Source of the DNA: Nocardioides sp. B-3
GTDB lineage: Bacteria > Actinomycetota > Actinomycetes > Propionibacteriales > Nocardioidaceae
Length of the DNA: 64,000 nucleotides
Assembly: GCF_024703895.1 (NCBI RefSeq)
Contig: NZ_CP087968.1
Location: 806,001-870,000, forward strand
Reading direction: 5' to 3'
The notes under the pieces are model-generated. The model did not search any database. It was not told the DNA's origin and saw nothing but the letters and a program-made list of their open reading frames with translations. Below, piece by piece: positions 19,669 to 28,752 of this stretch. Numbering within the stretch: the first letter of the stretch is position 1; the number at the start of each line of letters is the position of its first letter. The position numbers and the translations under genes were made by a program.

Positions 19669-19889
19669 CCCAGACGGGGCCCGGCAGATGCTGGCACCTG
19701 CACATCAAACTGGGCGGATTTACGTCAGCGTTGCATATGTGCAACACCTTGGGCGACCCGAAGTTGTTGTGTTGCATTTAGATCCGCCGAACCTCAACAA
19801 CTTCGCGTACGCTGGCCCTAAGTTGTTGTGTTGTATTTAGTTTCAGCTCAACTCAACAACTTGACTTTGCTCCGACGGAAGAGGCACCC
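19669..19889 (+). promoter_or_regulatory. fic upstream region with 59-bp tandem repeat and inverted arms
   Basis: AAGTTGTTGTGTTGYATTTA occurs at 19761-19780 and 19820-19839, and CAACAACTT follows each at 19795-19803 and 19854-19862, exactly 59 bp apart in both cases. Each unit is therefore an inverted repeat (AAGTTGTTG...CAACAACTT) with a 25-nt spacer. The second unit ends about 28 bp before the fic ATG. The region is AT-rich relative to its surroundings. This looks like an operator/promoter array. Confidence 0.6.
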
Positions 19890-21018
19890 ATGGCTCGCGG
19901 ACGGCCAACGCGACAGACCATCTACACGCAGTTGGACGAGGCGATCGACGACCTTCGGACACGTCTCGGCGGCCTGCCCGCACCAGCCGAAGCCGAGGAG
20001 ATCTGGGACGACCTGTGGCACCGGGGAGGCGCATCACTCCACGGCACTGGAGGGCAACACCCTGATCCTCAACGAAGTCCGCAAACTCCTCGACGAGGGC
20101 CGCGCCGTCGGCTCCAAGGAACTCAAGGAGTACATGGAGGTCATCGGCTGCAGCGCGGCCGCCAAGTGGGTCTACGGCCGGGCCATGGCCCCCGGAGACT
20201 GGACCACAGGAGACCTGCTCAGCATCCGGGAGGTGCGCACAGTCCACTACGAAGCGATGACTCCTGTCTGGAACGTCGCCCCACATCCCCACGCGACGCC
20301 GGCCGAGACCCCCGGCAACTGGCGCCGGCACGACATCCAGCCGTTCCCCGAGGGCATGACACCGCCGCAGTTCCCCGAGGTGGTTCATCGGATGACCGAC
20401 TGGGTCGAGCAGGTAAACCAGCTCCGCGACCCCAGCGAGCTGCCTTTCCCGGAGCGTCTTGCTAAGGCACACAACGACTTTGAAAAGATCCACCCCTACC
20501 TCGACGGCAACGGCCGAACCGGGCGCCTCCTCCTCAACCTCCTGCTGGTCCGCCCGGGCTACCCGCCGGCGATCGTCTTCAAGAACGAGCGCGCGAAGTA
20601 CCTCCGAGCCATGCGCAAGGCGGATATCGGCGAATATGGCCCCCTCGGCGAACTCATCGCCCGTGCGGTCACCAGCAACCTTTACCGCTTCGTCGTGCCC
20701 GCGGTTGCAGGCCCCGCTCGACTGGTGCCGATCGCTAGCCTCGCCGATCCGAAGTCGGGCATCAGCGTTGTTGCGCTCAGAGCCGCGGCAGAGCGCGGCC
20801 GCCTGCGCGCGCAGAAGTCGGCGAACGGAACATGGCTGAGCTCAAAGAACTGGGTCGAGGACTACCAACTGACCAAGCACAAGCGGAACCCGCCGCCTCC
20901 GGCCCAAAGCGAGCGCCGAGCGGCTTTGGCCGAGCTCGCGAAGGACTCAATCGAGCACCACGACAAGCTGCCCAAGGGCGTACCGTCCCTGAAGCGGTCT
21001 TCAGAGACTGCCGGCTGA
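19890..21018 (+). CDS. Fic-family protein (AMPylator-type), self-inhibited class
   Basis: About 376 residues. The catalytic Fic motif is HPYLDGNGRTGR near residue 201, matching HPFx(D/E)GNGRxxR. An N-terminal inhibitory helix motif STALEGN near residue 50 matches (S/T)xxxE(G/N), which blocks ATP in class II Fic proteins, so no separate antitoxin is required. The C-terminus adds a winged-helix-like region (LRAAAERGRLRAQKSANG). One frameshift lies near 20040. Fic enzymes transfer AMP or related groups to target hydroxyls. It is a single gene behind a repeated operator-like region. Confidence 0.85.
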
Positions 21019-21334
21019 GTGGCGGCGTGCCCAGCACCCTGCGGCACCGACGAAGTTTTCCGCTTCCGTCCAACAATGTTCCTCTCAGGGCCTTGAGTGA
21101 CATTCAAGGACTGCGACATGTTCCACAAGTCGGCGACGAGGACACATGTTTTCCCGCCCGGGCACGACCTCGAAGTCCTGACTCAGCGGTCCTCAAGTAG
21201 AAGGCCATCGGACGCCGAGATCGACCACCACTGGCTGACAGTGATGGGGCCGCGAGTGATACAAACTCCGATGCAAACTCGTCCGGAATCGGTGTCAAAC
21301 GGCGAAACCCGTCGAGACCGGCGTGATCCGAAAT
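21019..21334. other. Intergenic between fic and IS110 element
   Basis: No convincing gene or RNA is visible in this 316-bp stretch. The short ORFs have no family resemblance. Confidence 0.4.
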
Positions 21335-21341
21335 AGTGCCT

Positions 21342-21385
21342 CTGACGCGAAGATTCACCCCGAGCGGGTTGGGTCTTCGCGTCAG
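21342..21385. repeat. Perfect hairpin just after transposase stop
   Basis: CTGACGCGAAGA (21342-21353) and TCTTCGCGTCAG (21374-21385) form a 12-bp perfect stem with a 20-nt loop, right after the transposase stop. It may be a terminator or part of the element's short end. Confidence 0.6.
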
Positions 21386-21390
21386 GGCTT

Positions 21391-22631
21391 TCAGGACACG
21401 TTGTCGAGGGTCACGCGATAGCCCATCGCCTCGAGTTGGTGGATGGCACGCTTCTTGGTTCGGCCGGGGTTGAGTCGGGTGAAGTAGTCGCCACCCGGGT
21501 CGTCGTAGAGGGTTCCGGTGGTGCCCATGTGCCAGATCGCGATGAGCATGGAGTGCTGGATCGCGACGTTGGCCTTCTTGGGTCCCCGCCGGCTCGCGAT
21601 GCGTCGGTAGCGGGCGCCGTAGTAGGTGCGCGGGTTCTGCGCGCATGCCATCGCTGCCGCGCCGAGCGCTCCTTGCAGGTAGGGATTGCCCGGCCGCGAC
21701 TTGCTGGACTTCACCTTCCCGGCGGACTCGTTGTTGCCGGGCGTCGTCCCGGCCCCGGGACGCGAGGTGCTTGGCGGACGGGAACCGCGACATATCCGCA
21801 CCGGTCTCGGCCACGACGACGTCGGCGGTACGGGTGCTAATGCCGGGGATGGTGCAGATCAGGTCGTGGAATCCCTGAAAGGGCTCCATCATCACCTCGA
21901 TCCGGGAGGTCAGCTTGTCGATCGCGTCGGTGTGCCGGTCGATCAGGTCCAGATGGACTCGGACCAAGAACGCGTGATGCTCGTTGAACCGCCCGTTCAA
22001 CGCCTCGGTCAGCTCGGGGATCTTGTTCCGCAGCCGGCGCTTGGCCAGATCGGCAAGCGCCGCGGGGTCGTGGTCACCGGCGATCAGCGCATCAAGCATC
22101 GCCCGGCCGGACACACCGAGGATGTCGGATGCGACAGCCGACAACTTGATCCCGGAGTCCTCCAGCAGCTTCTCCAGTCGCTGGGCCTCACGAGCTCGCT
22201 CCCCGGTGATCGCGGTCCGCGTTCGGGTCAGGTCCCGCAGTTGCCGGATCGGCTCGGGGCGGCACGAACGAGGCCCTCACCGGGCCGTGCGCGCCGAGTT
22301 GCGCGAGCCGAGTCGCGTCAGCGACATCGCTCTTGCGACCGGGCACGGTCTTGACATGGCGCGCATTGACCAGCATCACCTCGACGCCGGGCAGGTCTTC
22401 GAGGAGATAGTAGAACGGCTTCCAGTAGTCCCCGGTCGCCTCCATCACCACACACGTGACGTGCTCGGCGACCAGATGCTCACGCAGCGCCGGGATCTGA
22501 CCGGTCACCGACCCCCGTGTCGTGACGGTCTCGACTGTCTTGCGCCGCCCGGCTCCGGCGACTCGGACACATACCTTGGCGTCCTTCTTCGACACGTCCA
22601 TCCCCGCACACCGCGGGTGCACGACTTCCAT
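21391..22631 (-). CDS. IS110-family transposase
   Basis: About 413 residues after frame correction. The N-terminal RuvC-like DEDD domain starts CAGMDVSKKDAKVCVRVAG with later VVMEATGDYWKPFYYLL and LVNARHVKTVPGRKSDVADA. The C-terminal Tnp_IS110/transposase_20 part contains ICTIPGISTRTADVVVAETG and GNPYLQGALGAAAMACAQ with the catalytic-serine region nearby. Frameshifts lie near 22260 and 21770, so the copy may or may not be functional. ATG 22631 has AGAAGGAGA upstream. Confidence 0.85.
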
Positions 22632-22851
22632 CTCGGTCTCCTTCTCGCACGGACTCACGGCGTCCGTCGCGGGGAGGGCAGGGAGAAACGAAAGTCTGAC
22701 GCACGGGCTCTACGGCACCAATCCACGGTTCCCGTGGAAGCCCTCCGCCCGCATGCTGACCTTCAGGCTCACAGGCACCACAGAGGCAACGGGGTCGACC
22801 ACGACGAACAACGTCAGTCTGTGCCGCCACCAACGCGACCAGCAACAGCAA

Positions 22852-22900
22852 ACGGCGCCGAATCTTCGCTCACCATGGTGAGCCTCGAAGACGGCGCCGT
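22852..22900. repeat. Long inverted repeat in the IS non-coding end
   Basis: A 49-nt near-perfect dyad: ACGGCGCCG / AATCTTCG / CTCACCATGGTGAG / CCTCGAAG / ACGGCGCCGT. It would fold into a very stable hairpin and lies 220 nt upstream of the transposase start. It may be part of the bridge RNA or an end-recognition structure. Confidence 0.6.
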
Positions 22901-22957
22901 GCTGCTGACCTGCGGTTTTGCAGTTTCGGGCCAAATCCTGAGCATGGCCGCCCTTTC

Positions 22958-23119
22958 GTGGCACCAGCGGCAGGCGGCGTACCCGACGCTCAAGAGGATC
23001 GGGACGTTGCGGCGCTTCGCCTCGGCGAACGCATCCGGGCTCCACTCCCACCAGTCGACCGGGTTGGAGGCGTGCTGGAGGAGGTACGGCGACGTCGCGG
23101 TCCTGAGGCGATTCGGCAT
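22958..23119 (-). pseudogene. DUF255 thioredoxin-like protein, N-terminal fragment
   Basis: The first 54 residues match the start of thioredoxin-domain DUF255 proteins ([20 protein letters not shown], then [14 protein letters not shown]). Similarity stops directly after the C-x-x-C-H site, where the IS110-like end begins. Full-length members have about 650-700 residues, so most of the gene is gone. The missing part is not seen elsewhere in the window. Confidence 0.75.
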
Positions 23120-23164
23120 ACGTCGACGGTAGACCGGAGCGGGGCGGCCGGGCGAGACGGATCA

Positions 23165-23204
23165 GGTCCGGCCACCCTCCCGGGGGGAAGAGGGTGGCCG
23201 GACC
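23165..23204. terminator. Strong hairpin downstream of flavin reductase
   Basis: GGTCCGGCCACCCTC and GAGGGTGGCCGGACC form a 15-bp perfect stem with a 10-nt loop, 46 bp after the flavin reductase stop. It probably terminates the NCS1-flavin reductase operon. Confidence 0.65.
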
Positions 23205-23250
23205 AGCCCCGTTGCACACGCGGGGCACCCAAGGAAGTGCGTGGGCCGTG

Positions 23251-23906
23251 TCAGGCCGACTGACCAGCGAGGCCGAGCGCCTCGTCCTCGGAGGCACCGG
23301 GGATGCGCATCTCGAAGGTGTCGGTCACCACGGCGTAGTCGTAGTAGCCCATGCGGGCGATCGGACGGATCTTGGGGATGTCGAGCTTGCCCTCGGGCGT
23401 GATGACGGTGTCGTTGATGTGGATGCGCTCCACCTTGGCGAAGACGATGTCGATGGTCCCGACGTTGGAGTCCCCCACCATCCGGTGCGTGGAGAGATAG
23501 CGGCACTCGAAGTGGACCGGGCTCTCGGCCACCATCGGCACCGGCGCCGGTCGGCATAGCGCTTGGTGATCCCCGCCCGGTCGAACTCGCTCTCCTCCGG
23601 CGGCAGCGCCATCGCGCTGGTGTTGACCGCCTCGCGCAGGTCATAGGTGGCCATGTTCCAGACGAACCAGCCGGACTGCTCGGCGTTGAGCACTGTGTCC
23701 TTGCGTCGCCCGTCGGGATACTGGTTGGCGGAGAACATCACCATCGGCGGGTCGAAGGTGAGGTTCTGCCACTGGCTGTACGGCGCCGGGTTCTCGACAC
23801 CGTCCGGGCTGACGCTCGAGAGCCAACCGATCGGGCGGGGCACTGTGCAGCTCTTGAACGGGGAGAAGGGCAACGGGCTCTTCTCGGAGGCGGGGTCGTA
23901 CTTCAT
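23251..23906 (-). CDS. Flavin reductase-domain protein (DIM6/NTAB family)
   Basis: About 218 residues with FMN-binding split-barrel motifs: FSPFKSCTVPRPIGWLSSVS, NPAPYSQWQNLTFDPPMVMF and KDTVLNAEQSGWFVWNMAT. After a frameshift near 23550 it continues PVHFECRYLSTHRMVGDS. These proteins bind FMN and reduce flavin or act as flavoprotein oxidoreductases; the exact reaction is unknown. It follows the NCS1 permease by 28 bp, so it probably acts on the imported compound. Confidence 0.8.
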
Positions 23907-23933
23907 CGTGGGTCCTTGCGATCGAAGGGTCGG

Positions 23934-25328
23934 TCAGCGGTGCGCGTGGACGCGTCGCTGGTCGCGCATGGTCGTGTGGGACCTCGTGGCGAACAGGTAG
24001 TAGAGGCCGCCCGAGACGACCGGGCCGATCACCCGGAGCGACCTCGGCGCCACCGAGCCAGTTCGCGACAGGACCGGTGTAGAGGGTGCTGTGCATGAAG
24101 GGGATCTGGATCAGTACGCCGGTGGCGTAGGCGACGAAGGCACCCCTGTTGAACCTCCCGTAGATGCCGTCCGCGTCGAAGAGCGCGGCGACGTCGTACT
24201 TCTCGCGTCGCACCCAGTAGTAGTCGACGAGGTTGACCGCCGACCACGGGGTCATGAAGTAGAGGAGGAAGAGCAGGAAGTCGGTGAAGGAGCCGAGGAA
24301 GTTGTCGGTCGCGGCCAGCGCGATGGCCGGGGCGACGGCCGAGATCACGCCGACGTAGATCGCGCGGTGGCGCGGCTCGATGCGGGACTGACGCGTCAGG
24401 CTGGTGACGATGGTGGCGACCGACATGTAGCCGCCGTACGAGCTCAAGGTGTTGCCCGTGAGCTTGCCGGCGATCACGGCCAGCAGGATCACCGGGCCGA
24501 AGACCCCGCCCAGGTCGGCGAGGTAGCCCACCCGGTTGGCCAGGGAACGCATCGCCGCCGAGGGCGGCGACGAAGGCGCCGAGCGTCATCGCCAGCGAGG
24601 CGCCAAGGACGCTGCCGAGGAACGTCCAGCCGATGGTGGCCGACTTGGGCGTGTTTGCGGGCAGGTAGCGCGAGTAGTCGGCGATGTAGGGACCGAACGT
24701 CAGCTGCCACGAGGCGGCCAGCGATACGCCCGGGATGAAGGGAGCGAGCGCGAAGGCGCCGTTGTCCAGCACGTCGCCCAGCGCGGGGTCGCCGAGGATC
24801 TTGACGAACAGACCGAGGAAGACCCGGGCCGCTGAGGACGGCGGCGAAGTGCGAGAAGCGGTGGATGTGGCGATAGCCGAAGATGGCCAGCGTCGTCGAC
24901 ATCAGGGCGAAGATGACCGACCCGACCTGCTGCGAGACGTGGAGGAGGTCGGCGATCGCCTGCCCGCCGAGCACCGGGCCGGTGGCGTAGAAGCCGAGGA
25001 AGATCATCAGCGCCAGCACCAGCGGCAGGATCGCGCCGAAGTAGCCGAACTGCGCACGGCTCTGGATCATCTGCGGGACGCCGAGGCGCGGCCCCTGCGC
25101 CGAGTGCAGTGAGGTGAAGAATCCGCCCGCGATGTTGCCGATCACGATGGCCGGGATCGACCACAGCGCTGAGTTGCCGAGGATCACGAACAGCGCACCG
25201 GTCACCACCGCGGTGATCGAGGTGTTGGCCGCGAACCAGACGAACAGCAGGCTGCGAGCCGTGCCGTGCCGTTCCTCGGCCGGGATGAAGTCGATCGAAC
25301 GCTGCTCGATGCTCGATGTCGGGGGCAT
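23934..25328 (-). CDS. NCS1-family nucleobase/cation symporter
   Basis: About 464 residues, 12 hydrophobic segments expected. Visible are FVWFAANTSITAVVTGALFV, GNIAGGFFTSLHSAQGPRLG and MIQSRAQFGYFGA (the NCS1 substrate region), then YIADYSRYLPA. The end carries the FMTPWSAVNLVDYYW motif. Frameshifts lie near 24830, 24545 and 24050. NCS1 carriers import cytosine, uracil, allantoin, thiamine or pyridoxine. It diverges from a GntR regulator with a palindrome between. Confidence 0.85.
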
Positions 25329-25405
25329 GACATCTCTTTTCGCTCGGAGGGCGACGCCGCGGACGGGCGTGTGACCCGGGTCTCAGGGGTGGACACCTCG
25401 TATAC

Positions 25406-25421
25406 AACCAATATATTGGTT
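25406..25421. promoter_or_regulatory. GntR operator candidate
   Basis: AACCAATATATTGGTT is a perfect 16-bp palindrome in an AT-rich patch of the divergent intergenic region, 78 bp from the NCS1 ATG and 105 bp from the gntR ATG. It may cover the -10 region of one promoter and is the likely regulator-binding site. Confidence 0.65.
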
Positions 25422-25525
25422 ACATATCAAGGGTTTGGCGGCAACGGATTTCACAGCACGATCCTCGCGCCCCCTGCTCCCACGCACTCCCCCGACACCT
25501 AGGATCACCACAGAAAGGGGGTCCG

Positions 25526-26179
25526 ATGACCACGCCCGGCAAAGCAGCGCAGGCCTATCACGACCTCGAGCGCATGATCGTGTTCCAAGAGCTCGAGCCG
25601 GGATCGCTGGTCTCCGAGGCCGTTCTGATGGAACGCACCGGCCTCGGTCGCACCCCCGTGCGCGAGGCACTGCAGCAGCTCTCACGCAACCGGATGGTGG
25701 AGATCCACCCCAACAAGGGCGTGCTGATCCCGCCGACCTCGATCGAGGCGCAGCTGCGCATGCTCGAGCTGCGACGGGTGCTCGAGTCGCTCGCGGTCCG
25801 GCTCGCGTGCGAGCGAGCCACCGCGGACGAGCGCGGTGCCATGACAACGATGGCTGACCGGCTCGACGTCAACACCTTCACGCTTCGTGAGTACGCCGAA
25901 ACGGTCCGCGGCACGCACGAGCTGATCGCCACCGGCGCCCACAACGAATACCTCGCCGACGCGATGGCCCCGCTGCAGGGGCTCTCCCGACGATTCTGGT
26001 TCACCCACGTCGTCGACGAGGCGGCCGAGATCAAGTCCGGATCGACCCTGCACTCGGTGCTGCTCAGGGCGATCGTGGCCGAGCAGGCAGAAGCCGCCGA
26101 GAGGGCGTCACACGAGCTCAACGACTACCTCGTCGCGTTCGCCTACGGCACGCTGACGCGCTCACCCGGCCGACGCTGA
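25526..26179 (+). CDS. GntR-family (FadR/VanR-like) transcriptional regulator
   Basis: An intact 217-residue regulator. Residues 5-70 form the winged helix (HDLERMIVFQELEPGSLVSE, then GRTPVREALQQLSRNRMVEI). The C-terminal all-helical FCD-type effector domain contains LRRVLESLAVRLACERATAD and FTHVVDEAAE. AGAAAGGGGG precedes the ATG. It faces away from the NCS1-flavin reductase operon and should repress it through the palindrome between them. The ligand is unknown. Confidence 0.85.
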   Translation: MTTPGKAAQAYHDLERMIVFQELEPGSLVSEAVLMERTGLGRTPVREALQQLSRNRMVEIHPNKGVLIPPTSIEAQLRMLELRRVLESLAVRLACERATADERGAMTTMADRLDVNTFTLREYAETVRGTHELIATGAHNEYLADAMAPLQGLSRRFWFTHVVDEAAEIKSGSTLHSVLLRAIVAEQAEAAERASHELNDYLVAFAYGTLTRSPGRR

Positions 26180-26229
26180 CAGCGCACGGGGAGCTGGCGA
26201 CGCACCGCCGGATCACGATCGGGTCGAGG

Positions 26230-26532
26230 TCAGGGCTCGACCGGCGTCTTCCGGAGCACGACGGCCGGGCTGCCCGCCGCGACGACGTGATCGGGGAGGT
26301 CGGAGAGCACCAGACTCCCGGCACCGACGACGGTGTTGCGGCCGATGGTGACGCCGGGACCGACGATGACGCCGGCTGCGAGCCACGCGTTCTCCCCGAT
26401 GTCGATGGGGAGCGCCCGCTCCCAGCCATCGCGGTGGGAGGGACTCGCGTTGAAACGGTCGAGCGCGTCCCCGCAGCATGCACGCAGCGCGGCAAGTTCC
26501 GGCCCGTCCCGGCACCACTCACCGCTCGTCAT
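26230..26532 (-). pseudogene. Maltose O-acetyltransferase-like protein, internally deleted
   Basis: A 100-residue ORF that begins like maltose/sugar O-acetyltransferases (GPELAALRACCGDALDRFNA) and ends with the C-terminal left-handed beta-helix turns (IGENAWLAAGVIVGPGVTIG, then VGAGSLVLSDLPDHVVAAGS). The usual central 75 or so residues of hexapeptide repeats, including the catalytic histidine segment, are missing. An in-frame deletion is the simplest explanation. Probably inactive. Confidence 0.6.
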
Positions 26533-26552
26533 GGCGGCGACCGGGTGGCCCG

Positions 26553-27531
26553 TCACGAGCCACCCACACGCGTGGCGAGCTCGGACTGAGGTGACCCGCC
26601 GTTCCGATACTCCTGCGGACTGCGACCGAACTCGCGCTTGAAGGCCGCGCTGAGGGCGAAGGGGCTGCCGTAGCCGACGCGGCGCGCGATCGACGGCAGC
26701 GTGGCGTCCGACTCCGGGGAGCAGGTCGGCCGCGACCCGGGAGCCGGTGCTGGGTGAGGTAGGCGATGGGCGGCTGCCCGAGCAGGTCGGTGAAGCGACG
26801 GCCGAGAGCGGCCCGGCTGACGCCGGCGCGTTCGGCCAGCTCGACGACCGTCCGGGCGTGGTCGGGCGCCGCGTGCAGAAGACCGAGGACGGCGCCGACC
26901 ACCGGGTCGGTCTGGGCGCGATACCAGCCCGGCGCCTCGTCCGCGCGGCTCGCGAACCCGGGCCCGCAGGGCGGAGATGAGCAGGACGTCGAGCAGGCGA
27001 TCCAGCACGACGGCCCGGCCGGGAGCATCGATCGTGGCCTCCCCGGGCCAGCAGGTCCGGCAACGCCGACGACCAGTCCTCGCGTGACAGCACCACGACG
27101 TCCGGGAGAGCGGCGAGCAGCGGGCGGCCCGTCTCGCCCGCGTGCTCGTAGGTGCCGGTGAGCAGGACCGTGTCGCCCCTGACGCCGGGTCCCCGGGTGC
27201 GCACACCACGTCCCCACACCTCGGCGAGCGGGCTGCCGTCGGCCGAGCTTGTGCACTGACCGCCGGGACCGATCGCCACGTTGGGCGGGGTCTCCGGGTC
27301 GTCACAGGCGGTGTATTGGCCGGGACCGCGCACGATCGCGAGATCTCCGGTCCGCAGGTGGTGCAGCTCCCCCACGTCCGTGACCAGCCGGGCGTCACCG
27401 CGCGTCACGCAGACCACGGCGAGCGCCGCCTCGTCCTCGATGCGCAGGCTCCACGGCGGGTCGAGCAGCGACCGCAGCAGGAACGCTCCTCGCGCCCGAG
27501 GCCCTTCGAGCAGCACCTCCAGCATGTCCAC
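26553..27531 (-). CDS. AraC-family regulator with cupin-type sensor domain
   Basis: About 326 residues. The N-terminal half matches the AraC-binding cupin_6 domain (AFLLRSLLDPPWSLRIEDEA, then GDLAIVRGPGQYTACDDPE). The C-terminal AraC HTH is split by frameshifts but readable as TVVELAERAGVSRAALGRRF, GQPPIAYLTQHRL and VGYGSPFALSAAFKREFGRS. Three or more frameshifts occur (near 27040, 26950 and 26740). It starts 10 bp before the NmrA-like gene's stop region on the same strand, so its target may be the neighbouring reductase. Confidence 0.75.
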
Positions 27532-27540
27532 GACCTCAGG

Positions 27541-28170
27541 CTAGTAGGACACCGCGACGGCCCGACCCGCGTCGGCGCCGTCGACCGCGTGGGCCAGCAG
27601 GGCGTGTGCGACGTCCGCCCGGGAGATCTTCAAGGTGGTGCTGCGGTCGTCCGGGCCGAACCCGCTGCGATAGGCGCCGGTCGCCGGTCCGTCGGTGAAA
27701 GCGGACGGCCGGAGAAGCGTCCAGTCGAGCGTGCTCGCGCGGACGACCTCCTCCTGCCGCTGGTGGTCGGCATAGGCCTTGCGCAGGAGCAGCCCGAACA
27801 TCAGCCGCTTCCAGACGAAGTTGAGATTGCCCCGGCTGTCGCCGGCCCCGAGCGTGGACTGGCACACCAGTCGCCGTACGCCCGTCGCGTCCATCGCCTC
27901 GACGACGGCGCGCGCTGCCTGCTTCGCGTACGGCGCCGCGTCGGCCGTCACCGAGAGCGACGATGACCGCATCGCGACCCTCGACGGCCGCCTTCACGGC
28001 CACCGGGTCGAGCACGTCGCCCCCCGAGCACCTCGGAGGCCGTCGGCCGGCTCGATGGTCTCGGGGTTGCGGGTGAAGGCGGTGACGCGATGGCCCTCGG
28101 CAAGGGCCCGGCTGACGACGTGGCGACCGACGGAGCCGGTGGCGCCGAAGACGGTGAGGTGGAGGGACAT
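27541..28170 (-). CDS. NmrA-like NAD(P)-binding protein
   Basis: About 209 residues of the atypical SDR (NAD(P)-binding, NmrA/SDR_a5) type. The nucleotide-binding motif TVFGATGSVGRHVVSRALAE is at residues 5-24; later motifs are VRRLVCQSTLGAGDSRGN and LDWTLLRPSAFTDGPATGAY. Frameshifts lie near 28025 and 27960. Family members are sensors or small-molecule reductases acting in the cytosol. It follows the DUF1772 gene closely on the same strand. Confidence 0.75.
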
Positions 28171-28189
28171 GAGAAGGACCTTTCGGTGA

Positions 28190-28673
28190 TCAGTGGACTC
28201 GCAGCAGGGCTGCCGGGAGGGTGAGGGAGCCGGTCGAGGTGACGGTGCGGACGACGTTCCACCGCACCCAGCGCTCCTCGAACCGGGAACGGGCCGCGGC
28301 GAGGTCCCCGGAGTCGAGGACGACGTCGCCGATCTCCGCGTTGAGCGGCAGGTGCACGACACCCGTGATCAACACGGTGGCGACGGCCAGCGCAAGGGCG
28401 AAGGTCAGCAGCACGCCGGCAGTCCGCTGACCGTCGACGAAGGCCAACAACGTCGCGACCCCCACCAGCACCGGGGTCAGGGTGAACGGCACCATGAACC
28501 GGGGGTTGCTGACGGCCTTGTCGAGGGCCACGAAGCCAACGACGAACGCGGCGTCATCGGAGCTCGCGAGGGCCGGCATCACCGTGTGGGCGAAGGCCGC
28601 GAGGAATCCGGCAGTGAGGCCGGCGGTCACGGTCGCGACCCGGGATGGTCGGGTTGAGGAGTGCCGAGGTCAT
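28190..28673 (-). CDS. DUF1772 membrane protein
   Basis: About 161 residues with four hydrophobic helices: VTAGLTAGFLAAFAHTVMPA, FMVPFTLTPVLVGVATLLAF and GVLLTFALALAVATVLITGV are clear, plus the conserved LPLNAEIGD loop. The likely start MTSALLNPTIP at 28673 joins the rest through a frameshift near 28643; otherwise a GTG at 28630 starts it. DUF1772 includes anthrone-oxygenase-like proteins; the function here is unknown. Confidence 0.75.
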
Positions 28674-28752
28674 GCTCCGAGCATGGCCACGGAGCGAGCG
28701 TCACGGAATGCTTCGGGCGCTCAGACCCATGCGCGAGACGCTCAGGCCGAGG

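Larger units (their letters stand above)
21335..22957 (-). mobile_element. IS110-family insertion sequence with long non-coding end
   Basis: The transposase gene is flanked by a short downstream end (21335-21390) and a long non-coding upstream end (22632-22957) that abuts a truncated DUF255 gene. A long upstream non-coding end is where IS110-group elements encode their bridge RNA. The boundaries are estimates: IS110 elements lack terminal inverted repeats and I could not identify the core dinucleotide. Confidence 0.65.

Noticed and set aside
19761..19878. CRISPR-like repeats
   Set aside because: Only two units, each an internal dyad, with no spacer diversity and no cas genes.
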